Positions 7,375 through 16,144 of a DNA stretch of 64,000 bases are shown here, piece by piece. Each line of letters begins with the position of its first letter. Position 1 is the first letter of the stretch. This stretch comes from a virus. The notes under the pieces are model-generated. The model searched no databases. It was not told the DNA's origin and worked only from the letters and a program-made list of their open reading frames with translations. The stretch covers positions 124,001-188,000 of IMG/VR virus record IMGVR_UViG_3300042560_001323; one strand, given 5' to 3'. The translations under genes and the position numbers were made by a program.

Positions 7375-8604
7375 CTATTTAGACTTTTTCTTGCTCTTTC
7401 TATAATTAGTCAAGAAATTTTGAATTTCCTTTGTATTAGTCATCCTCATTGCATACTTACGAAGAGCATCCGTTCCAACTAAACGCTGATCAGAGGGAAC
7501 ACCAGAAACATCTGTCCATTCGGTAATGTCTTTAATCCAAGACTTAAACATCATATTATCTTCTGTGACACAGATAACATAATTTGGGCCGCGTCTTGTG
7601 ATTTTGCCAACTAAGCCGGTATTAAAATTTTCTACAATATCATCAACGTTAAAAATATTATTTTGGTAGTATTGTTCTTTCAAATTTTCGTAATCAAGTT
7701 TAGGGGCAATCCTCCACATTTCTGTAACTGCTCCTTTACTCTCTAGGCCACGTTGAACAGCGTGAAACAAATTCTCCACTTCCCTTTGCGGCATTGTTCT
7801 GGGAATACCGGCTCTAAACTCTGCAAAATCATCAGAAACTGCGGCTTTTCTTAGTTTGGCAGATGACATATTTGTTATATCATCAGTTGAATCTGGGTCT
7901 CTATTACCAGCAGAAACAACTTTAATTTCTGTAAACTTGTAGATATCTTTTTCCGTATTATTATGCTTATTTGCGAGTCGTTCAAACTCTGATACTCTGT
8001 CCGCCCCTACAATAATATTAACTTTTTTAAAGCCATCTTCATAGATGTTTCTCAGAACTTCAAAAATAGTTGTTAATGAACTATCATTAACAATTTTCTT
8101 TTTAAATTCGGGGAACATCTTCCGCATATATTTAATTTTCTGCGGAGGATTTAATGGGTCAGTTGTATTGTTCTGCTGCCTTGATGGATAGATTCTTAGT
8201 TCTCCACCGGATGCAACCTGTTTTGCCGTATCAAAAACTTTTTTGTGTCCAATTGTTGGTGGATTGAATCTTCCCAGGACGATCGTGATTACCTTTTCGG
8301 TTTCCACTTCTGGTGGGGCTTCTTGTTCTTTAGGGGCTGTAATGCCAGGGCGAATTCCGCCTTGAGCCGGTTTAACTTTCGGGGCTTCTCTTTCTGCTGC
8401 TGGATTTATTTTGGCTTCCGGCTTTTCAGGTAACGGAGACTTTTTCTGAATAAACTGAAGGTCACCGCTAACCGTTTGGGCAATAAGTTTTCCGGCGCGG
8501 TCAACCCAACCGCCGTGTTTGTTTGAAATTAGGCCGAGTCTGGAGGCTTTTTCGCTTGCTCGGCTTCCACGGTATTCTAGTAGAAATTCTAGAAATGTTT
8601 TCAT
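7375..8604 (-). CDS. Capsid-targeted nucleotidyltransferase-like protein
   Basis: A 409-residue, three-part protein. Residues 1-10 (MKTFLEFLLE) are a T4-type capsid-targeting and gp21 cleavage peptide. They are followed by a short RGSRASEKASRLGL block. Residues about 105-290 carry a cytidylyltransferase-like Rossmann fold with GRFNPPTIGH (T-x-G-H signature), a VGADR loop and MSSAKLRK, matching the I-S-S-T-x-x-R signature. The C-terminus has a beta-barrel-like segment (GLVGKITRRGPNYVICVTED) seen in cyanophage virion proteins. The substrate is unknown: NMN, CTP or tRNA-related chemistry are all possible. Packaging in the head, and perhaps injection, is inferred from the N-terminus. Confidence 0.78.
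   Translation of the reverse strand: MKTFLEFLLEYRGSRASEKASRLGLISNKHGGWVDRAGKLIAQTVSGDLQFIQKKSPLPEKPEAKINPAAEREAPKVKPAQGGIRPGITAPKEQEAPPEVETEKVITIVLGRFNPPTIGHKKVFDTAKQVASGGELRIYPSRQQNNTTDPLNPPQKIKYMRKMFPEFKKKIVNDSSLTTIFEVLRNIYEDGFKKVNIIVGADRVSEFERLANKHNNTEKDIYKFTEIKVVSAGNRDPDSTDDITNMSSAKLRKAAVSDDFAEFRAGIPRTMPQREVENLFHAVQRGLESKGAVTEMWRIAPKLDYENLKEQYYQNNIFNVDDIVENFNTGLVGKITRRGPNYVICVTEDNMMFKSWIKDITEWTDVSGVPSDQRLVGTDALRKYAMRMTNTKEIQNFLTNYRKSKKKSK
7376..7382 (-). promoter_or_regulatory. Late promoter -10 motif (CTAAATA)
   Basis: CTAAATA on the minus strand, about 27 bases upstream of the ATG at 7349. It overlaps the stop codon of the nucleotidyltransferase gene. Confidence 0.5.
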
Positions 8605-8623
8605 TATATCTGATATTTACTCC

Positions 8624-9379
8624 TTATTTATTAGGGCTTTTGGATTGAATACCAACAACTCTTTGTATCATATTGGTTCCCGTTCTTAGTTGTCTTTGAG
8701 TTACGTTTGCTTCAGTTCTTGATGGGTTTCTTCTGGGACTAATTGAACGTTGCGAGGATTGATTATCCGCTTGAGATGGTAAACGTCTTACAGGTTTTAC
8801 TGGGTTACCTGAGGCTGATTCTGGCGGTTTAGTTGCTTGTTTGGATTTTTTCTTTTCAGTTGGAGCAGAATCTCTTCTAGATAAATTATCAGACTCGTCT
8901 CTACTGTATCTCTGAGATGGGGTTCCACCCACTTTTGCACCAACATTAATAGTTGAACTAATGTTAGGATTGAAAACTTGTGAAGATTTTTGACCAGGCT
9001 TTATACCTTTAAAAGAAGTAGTTGTTGGGGAAAAATCAGATTGTGAAATGAGTGATGAACCTCTCCCAGTTGTAACTTTAGAGTGAGGTTTATTTGGATT
9101 TTCTCCAGCCCTTGCTAAGATTTGATTAGCCGCTGCAGTTCTCCCCCTTTGACCCAATGTTGATAGTTCTCCACCTCTAGGATTCGGTCTATCTTTTTGA
9201 GCACCAGAAGTTGACCGATAGGGATCAACCGCTCTATTTTGTGCTCGTCTTATTTCAATTTGTCCTCTGCGACTCGCTCGTTCTTCTGGAGATAGGGCCT
9301 CATTCAAAATATACTCAAAAAACCACCCTTGTTTTGCTGTGACCCCTGCTTCGGTTAAGAACTCGTCAAAAGTTTTCAT
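8624..9379 (-). CDS. Putative head-internal protein with capsid-targeting peptide, disordered
   Basis: A 251-residue basic protein. The first ten residues, MKTFDEFLTE, followed by A, match the T4 internal-protein targeting peptide and end in the ideal gp21 site L-T-E. A second possible site, L-N-E-A, occurs at about residue 27. The remainder is dominated by Ser, Arg, Gln, Asn and Pro without hydrophobic core blocks and is probably disordered. It is coupled to the preceding gene by ATGA. I infer a prohead-core or DNA-associated protein injected or retained in the head. Confidence 0.7.
   Translation of the reverse strand: MKTFDEFLTEAGVTAKQGWFFEYILNEALSPEERASRRGQIEIRRAQNRAVDPYRSTSGAQKDRPNPRGGELSTLGQRGRTAAANQILARAGENPNKPHSKVTTGRGSSLISQSDFSPTTTSFKGIKPGQKSSQVFNPNISSTINVGAKVGGTPSQRYSRDESDNLSRRDSAPTEKKKSKQATKPPESASGNPVKPVRRLPSQADNQSSQRSISPRRNPSRTEANVTQRQLRTGTNMIQRVVGIQSKSPNK
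8625..8631 (-). promoter_or_regulatory. Late promoter -10 motif (ATAAATA)
   Basis: AATAAATAAGGAG on the minus strand combines a late -10-like motif with a ribosome-site-like AAGGAG, about 21 bases before the nucleotidyltransferase ATG at 8604. Confidence 0.45.
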
Positions 9380-9780
9380 TTTTGTCTTTTAGTTTTTCCC
9401 TTTAATGCTGCACCAACCTTTGCTCGGGCGGAAGGCTGAATTTCGGCTAATCTCCGGGAAATAGACTGAATAGATGAATCATCACCTTTCTGCATTGCAG
9501 TTCGCATTTGCCCGCGAAGTCTCGCAAGTTCTCCTGCAACTTCACTATCTTCAGATGCTTCAACGATAGAATCAATCCATTGCTCGCTCATATTAGCCAT
9601 AAGAACCTGGGCATCTTCAATAGTATCGGCGAAACCTTCACCTAGTAGGTGTTCTAGAACTACGTCGTATAGGTCATATTCGTATGAGGTATTAAGTTCG
9701 CCCACTTCTTCACTAAGAACATCCTGGCGGTAAACATCACCATAAGATTGATATAGTTCCCAAAACTGACTGCCGTTCAT
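9376..9780 (-). CDS. Putative virion/prohead protein, 134 residues
   Basis: It contains YDLYDVVLEHLLGEGFADTIEDAQVLMANMSEQWIDSIVE, a helical block that recurs in marine T4-like virion proteins. A basic C-terminal tail (AKVGAALKGKTKRQK) follows. It is the first gene of the head-internal cluster, with a late motif about 24 bases upstream. It overlaps the next gene by ATGA. No enzymatic motif is present, and membership of the prohead core is inferred from context. Confidence 0.65.
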   Translation of the reverse strand: MNGSQFWELYQSYGDVYRQDVLSEEVGELNTSYEYDLYDVVLEHLLGEGFADTIEDAQVLMANMSEQWIDSIVEASEDSEVAGELARLRGQMRTAMQKGDDSSIQSISRRLAEIQPSARAKVGAALKGKTKRQK

Positions 9781-9803
9781 TTGATTAGTTAAAATAGTGT
9801 AAC

Positions 9804-9810
9804 TATTTAG
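9804..9810 (-). promoter_or_regulatory. Late promoter -10 motif (CTAAATA)
   Basis: CTAAATA on the minus strand, about 24 bases upstream of the ATG at 9780 and just after a terminator. It would start a late operon covering the head-internal proteins from 9780 down to about 5656. Confidence 0.55.
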
Positions 9811-9816
9811 AATATT

Positions 9817-9845
9817 AAAAAAGGACAGCGTTTTGCCGTCCTTTT
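9817..9845 (-). terminator. Rho-independent terminator
   Basis: Minus-strand AAAAGGAC / GTCCTTTT stem with a GC-closed inner loop, followed by a T run. It ends the early/middle transcription unit carrying gp41-mazG and separates it from the late head-protein operon. Confidence 0.85.
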
Positions 9846-9847
9846 GA

Positions 9848-9997
9848 TTATCTTTCCGTTACAAATATAAAAAGTCTTTCCGCGACTGTAAGAATATCAT
9901 TCAGTGTGGCTTCATTATCTCCGTTTCTACCTTTTGCGATTTCTCTAGCCGCGTAAATTATATCAAGTTTAAGTCTATAGCGTTGTAGTTCGTCCAT
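9848..9997 (-). CDS. 49-residue hypothetical protein
   Basis: Starts MDELQRYRLKLDIIYAAREI with an AGGT ribosome site seven bases upstream. It is helical and charged and has no known domain. The stop lies just before a terminator, so it is the last gene of the replication transcription unit. Confidence 0.6.
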   Translation of the reverse strand: MDELQRYRLKLDIIYAAREIAKGRNGDNEATLNDILTVAERLFIFVTER

Positions 9998-10004
9998 TTT
10001 TACC

Positions 10005-10160
10005 TCAAAGATTTGTAAGTTGGTCAATTACTTTACGAATCCGAACAATCCGTTCAGGAGTGTGCTCGGTTCCATAATCTCTTTGATGTTCAATAAGAAC
10101 ATCACGAATGTCTGTTGCTTCTTCAGTTGTTAGATTCAGTTTGTGTGTTTGAATTTTCAT
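10005..10160 (-). CDS. 51-residue hypothetical protein
   Basis: Starts MKIQTHKLNLTTEEATDIRD. It is a small helical, soluble protein. Its start lies inside the end of the 228-residue gene (38-base overlap in another frame), and it is followed seven bases later by the 49-residue gene. The function is not recognisable. Confidence 0.58.
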   Translation of the reverse strand: MKIQTHKLNLTTEEATDIRDVLIEHQRDYGTEHTPERIVRIRKVIDQLTNL

Positions 10161-10809
10161 CTTCTACCTGTCCATATCTTAGTTTATATCTATTGAATTT
10201 TTTATTTTTTAAAACACTGTATAGTACGCAATTTTTTAAATTTGAAAAATATTCTACCAATTCTTCCTTACTATCAAAAACAAAACTATTAACCATATAA
10301 GGTTTATGATTATAAGAAAATGTTGAAGATTTTGAGAACCCAATAAAATAATCTCTGATGGTATCAATAATTTCCAGTGATTCTTCTCTGGAATACATCT
10401 CTTGATCCATAGAAGTTAAATCGCTCAAAAAAACTTCTAAATATTCTTCAAAATTTCTTGTGAAGTTATACTCTTTTTCCGGTAGGGGTTCATCTTCCCA
10501 TTTACCGTCTAAAGTGGAATCAGTTTTAATCTTAAGTGCTCGCTGTTTAATCTCTTCAAACTCTTTAAGGTCATTTGAAATCTTATCATTAATGACACAC
10601 TGAATTTTGTAAACATTTGTAGAATAATCAATTGCAGTTTCATCCTCAAGAAGATGCTCAACAGTATTACCAATGTCACTAGCAAAATAGCTATAAGCAT
10701 CAAGAATAAGATTTGTAGTTAAACCATCTTTATTTTTTCTATCTAAAAATTCTTGTAGTCGTTTTTTAGACTCTTCTTCTATATGTTTTATGAATTCTTG
10801 AGCATTCAT
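10123..10809 (-). CDS. 228-residue hypothetical protein
   Basis: An acidic, helical and aromatic-rich protein starting MNAQEFIKHIEEESKKRLQE. No recognised domain, cysteine cluster or membrane segment is present. It is coupled to mazG by an ATGA overlap, which places it in the replication operon. The C-terminus is polar (EDENSNTQTESNN) and may be disordered. Confidence 0.6.
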   Translation of the reverse strand: MNAQEFIKHIEEESKKRLQEFLDRKNKDGLTTNLILDAYSYFASDIGNTVEHLLEDETAIDYSTNVYKIQCVINDKISNDLKEFEEIKQRALKIKTDSTLDGKWEDEPLPEKEYNFTRNFEEYLEVFLSDLTSMDQEMYSREESLEIIDTIRDYFIGFSKSSTFSYNHKPYMVNSFVFDSKEELVEYFSNLKNCVLYSVLKNKKFNRYKLRYGQVEDENSNTQTESNN

Positions 10810-11216
10810 ACATCACATTCCTTACGGTTTTCAGAACGGCTTGCGACAAATGTTCCCTCGGGATAACGAGCCGATAGTTTTTCAAAGTTCATCTGAATTA
10901 CCTCATCTAGAGATACATCTAATGCAGTACAGGCCATTTGAACGTAAAATTGCACATCTCCCAATTCTTTCTTCAATTTAGTAATATTCTCTTCGTTGTA
11001 TGGTTTAGATTGCCATAAAATCTTCTTTATAAGGTCTGTAAACTCCCCAGCCTCTGCAACAATACCATGAGATGCGGTAAGAAGTTGTGGGACGCTTACA
11101 CCCTGTCCATTAAGTTCGTCAATTCGGGCCTTAAGAACTTCAACATCGGAAGAAGTCTTTGAAGTTACTTGAGTAACAAAGTTTGCATATTCAGTTGTGG
11201 TGATTTGTTGTGTCAT
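10806..11216 (-). CDS. mazG: MazG-like nucleotide pyrophosphohydrolase
   Basis: A 136-residue protein of the all-alpha NTP pyrophosphatase family, which cleaves (d)NTPs to monophosphates. The metal-binding helices are visible as GIVAEAGEFTDLIKK and ELGDVQFYVQ, the E-x-x-E ... E-x-x-D arrangement, followed by MNFEKLSARYPEG. ATG at 11216 is chosen; an upstream in-frame TTG at 11231 would add five residues. MazG homologues are common in cyanophages, where roles in nucleotide recycling or alarmone control have been proposed. It lies directly after gp41. Confidence 0.85.
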   Translation of the reverse strand: MTQQITTTEYANFVTQVTSKTSSDVEVLKARIDELNGQGVSVPQLLTASHGIVAEAGEFTDLIKKILWQSKPYNEENITKLKKELGDVQFYVQMACTALDVSLDEVIQMNFEKLSARYPEGTFVASRSENRKECDV

Positions 11217-11223
11217 AATGTTT

Positions 11224-12594
11224 TCAGTCAAAGTTAAAGTTTTTGAATTTGGATTTAAAGTCTTTCTTTTCCGGTTCTAAATCTACTATTTCTACAAGTG
11301 TATCCTGGGCTTCCTGCTCTACATCATACAGCCTCATCTTTGCCCTATCTATGCCGACTGTAAACCGACGATACGGATCTAGTGCTCCGTAACGATTCTT
11401 GAGTTGTTTAATAAGAATCTGATTAAGACCTTCCAGTTCTTCAGTTGAAATAAGACCAAACATATAATCAACAGTATGTGTAATGCCAATACTTTCAGAT
11501 GTATCCGAGAGGTTTAAGTCTGAACTGGCCATCGAATTCCTATTACTTTGGGTTCCGCTAATTATTGGAACATTAAATTCAACCGCAAGAGAACGGAGTT
11601 CTTCGGCAATAGATTTTACGATTGTATAGCTATTTGCCTGGCCGTTACTCTTGAATCTGCTGGAAGCACAGATATTTAGATAGTCAACGATAATCACATC
11701 AGGAGTAAATGACTTCTTCAGTTTTAGTTCATTGATAAATGCCCTAAAGTGACCGGTGTGTGCCGATACAGGAGGATACTCTTTAACAATTAATTTGCCT
11801 TGGGTTTTGGAAGATAGGCGCTTAACCTTTGAATCAAAATCAGATTTTGCAATCTTTGTGAAATCTTTAATATCTACATCAAGAAGATTTGCATCAATTC
11901 TCTGAGCAATCTTTTTTTCCGACATTTCAAGAGTAATGTAAAGAACATTCTTACCTTGAAGAAGATATGATGCAGCAAAGTGGCACATTACCAAACTTTT
12001 TCCTATACCCGTAGAAGCAATGAGAACCGTAAGTGTTTTAGCTAAAAGACCACCATCAGTAATCCTATTAAAATAAGACAAGTCAAACGGTAGTTTTTCT
12101 TCTTTTAGAACATACGATTCATAACGAGCATCTGAATCTTCAAGATAATCGTGGCCAATATGACTATCAAAACTTACGGCAAGAGCATCACTAAGAATTG
12201 ATGGAATTGCTTCTTTTGTAAGTTTTGAGTCGCTACCATCCGCAATCTGAATACATTCACGAATAGCGAGATAAACTGCCCTATCTTTACACCATTGTTC
12301 AGTTGTTTTTAGTAGCCATTCTTTCTCTGCTGGTTCATCGGAGAGACCAGAAACAATCTCTACAATATTTGCAAACGACTCCTCGTTTAAGTCGGTTCTT
12401 TTTTCCAACTCAATATAAAGAGATTCTTGAGTTGGAAGTGCATTGTATTCAACAACGAATGATGAAATTTCATCATAAAGGACCTTTTGCAAGGAGTCAT
12501 TAAAGTATTCAGTTTTGATAAACGGAAGAACTTTTCTTGTGAAGTCTTCATTGTATATTAAGTTTCTAAGAATTAGTGCTTCAGTTGTTTCCAT
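11224..12594 (-). CDS. 41: Replicative DNA helicase, T4 gp41 (DnaB family)
   Basis: A 456-residue hexameric helicase that unwinds the fork 5'-3' and pairs with primase gp61. The N-terminal helical domain (1-160) is followed by the RecA-like core with Walker A IASTGIGKS, the adjacent ITLEMSEKKIAQRID block (DnaB motif 1a), Walker B VIIVDYLNI and the GTQSNRNS motif. The C-terminal tail is basic and aromatic (KKDFKSKFKNFNFD). It stands between uvsX and mazG with gaps of a few bases, as in other marine T4-like genomes. Confidence 0.96.
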   Translation of the reverse strand: METTEALILRNLIYNEDFTRKVLPFIKTEYFNDSLQKVLYDEISSFVVEYNALPTQESLYIELEKRTDLNEESFANIVEIVSGLSDEPAEKEWLLKTTEQWCKDRAVYLAIRECIQIADGSDSKLTKEAIPSILSDALAVSFDSHIGHDYLEDSDARYESYVLKEEKLPFDLSYFNRITDGGLLAKTLTVLIASTGIGKSLVMCHFAASYLLQGKNVLYITLEMSEKKIAQRIDANLLDVDIKDFTKIAKSDFDSKVKRLSSKTQGKLIVKEYPPVSAHTGHFRAFINELKLKKSFTPDVIIVDYLNICASSRFKSNGQANSYTIVKSIAEELRSLAVEFNVPIISGTQSNRNSMASSDLNLSDTSESIGITHTVDYMFGLISTEELEGLNQILIKQLKNRYGALDPYRRFTVGIDRAKMRLYDVEQEAQDTLVEIVDLEPEKKDFKSKFKNFNFD

Positions 12595-12600
12595 TCATTA

Positions 12601-13638
12601 TCATTCTTCGGTTTCTTCTTCGTCAATTTGGAACAGGTTTGATGCACCTGAACCATATTTAAATTTCAGTTGGGCAAAGGTATCAATTTGCTCTAGAACA
12701 TCTTGGGTGAAGAATGTTTCGGGGTTCTTCATAATCTCTTTTTCGTAGAACTTCTTCTCTCCAAAGACATAGCGGTTACCCACTCTTTCAACAACACCGC
12801 CTTCTACAGCAAGAGGCAATAAACCATAATATCGGTCAAGCCCACGTTCATCATAAAATAGCCTTACTTCTACATCACGATTTTCCCTTGAAAGGCGAGA
12901 TTTTACAGTCTTGAATTTAAGAATAACACCAACAACTTCGGTTCCTTCTTTTTCTTTTGACTTAGAAATATAAAGAATAGATGAGGCGGAATACTTCAAA
13001 CCTGAACCCGCCGCCATCTCTTTAGGTGAATACATTGACATAGAATCATAAAGATGATTATTCACAATCATTGGAATTCCTGCCTTTCCAAGTTTAAGAG
13101 TCAACATCCTGAAAGCGCCTTTTGTGAGTTGCGCTTTCGTCATATCTCTTGTATCTTTTTCGGCAAGAGTGTCAGTAATCTCCTTATTTGTTGACAGCAT
13201 TCCCAATGAATCTAAAACAAAAAAACAAGGCTTTCTTTTTTCTTCTTCAAGATTAAGATACATATCTACAGCCTTAAGAGCCTTTGAGCGGAACTCTTCA
13301 ATAGTCACAACATTGACAATAACAACCCTATTGACATCAACTCCCCTTTCTGAAAGCATTGCCATATTAACAGCATATTCAGTATCAAAATAAAGACAAT
13401 ATCCATCTGGGTTATTATCCAAAAAATTTCTTACTACGGAAAGTGCAACAAAGGTTTTACCGCAAGATTCTGGTGCAGCGAGTGCAGTAATCTTGTTTTG
13501 AGAGATGCCCCCAAAAATACTCCCCGAGACCAGGGCATTTAAGACATAAGAACCAGTGTCGACATATCTTTCTTTTTCATCAATTTTTGAGGCTAATTCT
13601 CCACCCGCTTCCTTGATTAATTCTTTTAAAAAATCCAT
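12601..13638 (-). CDS. uvsX: RecA-like recombinase UvsX
   Basis: A 345-residue strand-exchange protein for recombination-dependent replication and repair. Walker A is APESCGKTF (about 55-63), the YFDTE segment follows, and Walker B is CFFVLDSLGML. The loop after it (AQLTKGAFRMLTLKLGKAGIPMIVNNHLY) and AAGSGLKYSAS match UvsX. The C-terminus is acidic (QIDEEETEE), as in RecA-type regulatory tails. It works with UvsY and UvsW, which are encoded at 26-28 kb. Confidence 0.96.
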   Translation of the reverse strand: MDFLKELIKEAGGELASKIDEKERYVDTGSYVLNALVSGSIFGGISQNKITALAAPESCGKTFVALSVVRNFLDNNPDGYCLYFDTEYAVNMAMLSERGVDVNRVVIVNVVTIEEFRSKALKAVDMYLNLEEEKRKPCFFVLDSLGMLSTNKEITDTLAEKDTRDMTKAQLTKGAFRMLTLKLGKAGIPMIVNNHLYDSMSMYSPKEMAAGSGLKYSASSILYISKSKEKEGTEVVGVILKFKTVKSRLSRENRDVEVRLFYDERGLDRYYGLLPLAVEGGVVERVGNRYVFGEKKFYEKEIMKNPETFFTQDVLEQIDTFAQLKFKYGSGASNLFQIDEEETEE

Positions 13639-13645
13639 ACGTTAA

Positions 13646-16144
13646 TCATCCAAATAAAAAGTCTAGTGAACTTGTCTCTACTGTATTCCAACCTATAACA
13701 TCCAAAATTGCCTTAAGAGGTGAAATGAATGTCTTTTCAAACTGTGTATTATAGTCTACAAACTTATTTAAACCCAACTCGGTTGGAAATCTTTGAATGA
13801 ATGCAATTGCATTTTCATTGATTGGGTTTGGCATTTTAAGATAACAATACTTAATCTTTTCTCCGTCTTTAATCAAAGGGTATTTCATTTCTAGTTCCTT
13901 CTCTTTGATGTACCGATTGTAAATCAGTGAGGCCCTAGATTGAATGGGTGTTCCTGATATGTAAGAGTTATTATGCGCCGCATATTTATTAACGTTGCTG
14001 ACGCTTTTTGGAAATGATACTTCTTCAGGAGTAAGAGTAAAAAACTCTTTCTTGCAAACACTGATAAAATCAATAATGTCTTTATTGTCTCCATTAAGAA
14101 TCAGTTTAATTCCCTCGCGGATTTTATTTCTGCAATAGGCCGGAGTTGAAGACTTAATTGCAGAGATTCCAGAGATAACAATCTTTGGTTCTGCAAATCT
14201 TAATCCTTCATTGTCCCAGACGTTCATTATGTAGTTCTTCTTTGCAACCCAAAGTCCAGATGAGCAGAGTTTTTCTCTTTTCATACTGAGTTGTCTATCA
14301 AAAGATCCAAGGGTATCACAAATTTCATTAAATGAATTATCAATGCACTCTTGAACTTTAGTGGAGCAAACCTTATCCATAAAGTCAATGATTTTACTCA
14401 TATCAACTTCTTTATCACCAAAAATACGCTGAATTATCGGTTCAAAATTAACCATAATGGAATCGGTATCCATTGCAATGGCAAAGTCAAAGTCTTGGGT
14501 TCCGGCAATCTTATTAAGAAAGGCGTTCATCTTTTTCTCCAGCCAGCGGATAATTGCCTGACCAGTGTAAGTGATTGCCTCTGCGTTTCTTAGGTCATAA
14601 TATCTAAAATACTCACAACCTAGGGTGCCAAATGCCGAGTTAAGAACTGTTTTCTTTACGTTCTGATAATTATTGTAAACGGTGATTTTTTTCTTGATTT
14701 CTTCTGATGGATTATTTTCATATTCAGCTTTGGCTGCTAACATCATCTTTTTATAGATAACACGTTCATTATAGAGTTTTTCCATCAATTTTGGTAGAAA
14801 ACCTTGTTGAGACTTATCATACATTGAACCATTAGCACATACGCTATATTCTGTATCATTTGTAAACTCTTCGGAAAGAATAGTGTCTACAGAAATATCA
14901 GTATTTCGTTGTCTTGCAAGAGTCTCAGGACTGATGTTAAAGGTGCGGATAATTGAAGGATATAGAGAATGAACGTCATATGTTACAACGTAATTAAACT
15001 TACCAACCTGGGTTTGTTTTACATATGCTCCCTTGAACTTCTCGGTTTTTAGAGTTATCTCTTGCCTTTGTGGAATACATATATTTTCTTTTTTAAGGTA
15101 GTTGTAGATGATTGAATCCCACATTCTACTTTGAAAGAAAACATCTTCAAAGTTTACTCTTGTATCAAATGCCATTGCAAGCGATAATCCAATAAGACCC
15201 AAATGCTCTTCTAGTCTACTTACAAGTTCACAGTCTTTAATATTATAAAGCGTGAATGTTGTAAAGTCCTGAGTATAGAAATCCGCAAAAGTATCATACT
15301 GCGTGTGGTCTAATTTTGAATCACCTAGAATCTCTTGGGCAACCGTATCTAGTCTGTTATTCTCTAACTTAATTCCACTGAACTTTTTAAAGAGAGCAAG
15401 AAAGTCAAGGCAAGAAGTTCCAGAAATCTCATAGACATATTCTTCTCTATTTGAATTTTCAATTCTTACTTTTCGCTCTCTGATATACTTCCATACCGAT
15501 AGCCTTTTTGCATCAGCCTCAGATAAAGTAACTGCAATTCTACGAAGAAGATACGGAATATCAAAAAACTCACAGTTAAACCCAGAAACAATATCTGGAT
15601 AATCAGATTCCCAGAATTGGATGAACTGCTCTAGCAAGTCCATCTCATTTTTACACTCAAAGTAGATGTTATTTTCTACTTTTTCCGCAAATGGACGGCT
15701 ACCCCAAGTATAGGTTTTCTTTGTTGCAAAATCTTGAATCGTAATAAGAAGAACTTCTTCTCTTACTTGTTCAACGTTAGGAAAACCATAAGTTGAAGTC
15801 GTCTCAATGTCAATGATGTAAATTTTCATCTTCTTGACATCAAACTCAATATTCTCTTCTGGATAATTATCCGAAATATATTGATTTATTGGAGAAATAT
15901 CCCCATAGATTGAAAAGTTGTCAATGTCTTTATATTTGTTAATAAACTCTCTTGTATCCCTGATGGTTCCGGGCCAAACTGGTTTTAGATAATCACCTTG
16001 TAGAGTTTTATATTTTGAGGGTTCTGGGCTTTTTAAAAATAAGGTAGGCTGATATTCAATTCTATTTTTAAAGGAAACTCCATCTTCATAACCCCGAACA
16101 TAGATGTAGTTTCCTAGTTGCTTTACATTTGTATAAAATCTCAT
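13646..16144 (-). CDS. 43: DNA polymerase, family B, T4 gp43
   Basis: An 832-residue replicative polymerase with proofreading. Exonuclease motifs are IYIIDIETT (109-117), NCEFFDIPYLLRR (190-202) and YNIKDCELV (300-308). Polymerase motifs are YDVHSLYPS (389-397), NNYQNVKKTVLNSAFG (491-506) and the metal-binding MDTDSIMV (558-565). The C-terminus SSLDFLFG looks like the clamp-binding peptide used with gp45. It is intact, with no intron or intein, and coupled to the upstream gene by ATGA. Confidence 0.97.
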   Translation of the reverse strand: MRFYTNVKQLGNYIYVRGYEDGVSFKNRIEYQPTLFLKSPEPSKYKTLQGDYLKPVWPGTIRDTREFINKYKDIDNFSIYGDISPINQYISDNYPEENIEFDVKKMKIYIIDIETTSTYGFPNVEQVREEVLLITIQDFATKKTYTWGSRPFAEKVENNIYFECKNEMDLLEQFIQFWESDYPDIVSGFNCEFFDIPYLLRRIAVTLSEADAKRLSVWKYIRERKVRIENSNREEYVYEISGTSCLDFLALFKKFSGIKLENNRLDTVAQEILGDSKLDHTQYDTFADFYTQDFTTFTLYNIKDCELVSRLEEHLGLIGLSLAMAFDTRVNFEDVFFQSRMWDSIIYNYLKKENICIPQRQEITLKTEKFKGAYVKQTQVGKFNYVVTYDVHSLYPSIIRTFNISPETLARQRNTDISVDTILSEEFTNDTEYSVCANGSMYDKSQQGFLPKLMEKLYNERVIYKKMMLAAKAEYENNPSEEIKKKITVYNNYQNVKKTVLNSAFGTLGCEYFRYYDLRNAEAITYTGQAIIRWLEKKMNAFLNKIAGTQDFDFAIAMDTDSIMVNFEPIIQRIFGDKEVDMSKIIDFMDKVCSTKVQECIDNSFNEICDTLGSFDRQLSMKREKLCSSGLWVAKKNYIMNVWDNEGLRFAEPKIVISGISAIKSSTPAYCRNKIREGIKLILNGDNKDIIDFISVCKKEFFTLTPEEVSFPKSVSNVNKYAAHNNSYISGTPIQSRASLIYNRYIKEKELEMKYPLIKDGEKIKYCYLKMPNPINENAIAFIQRFPTELGLNKFVDYNTQFEKTFISPLKAILDVIGWNTVETSSLDFLFG

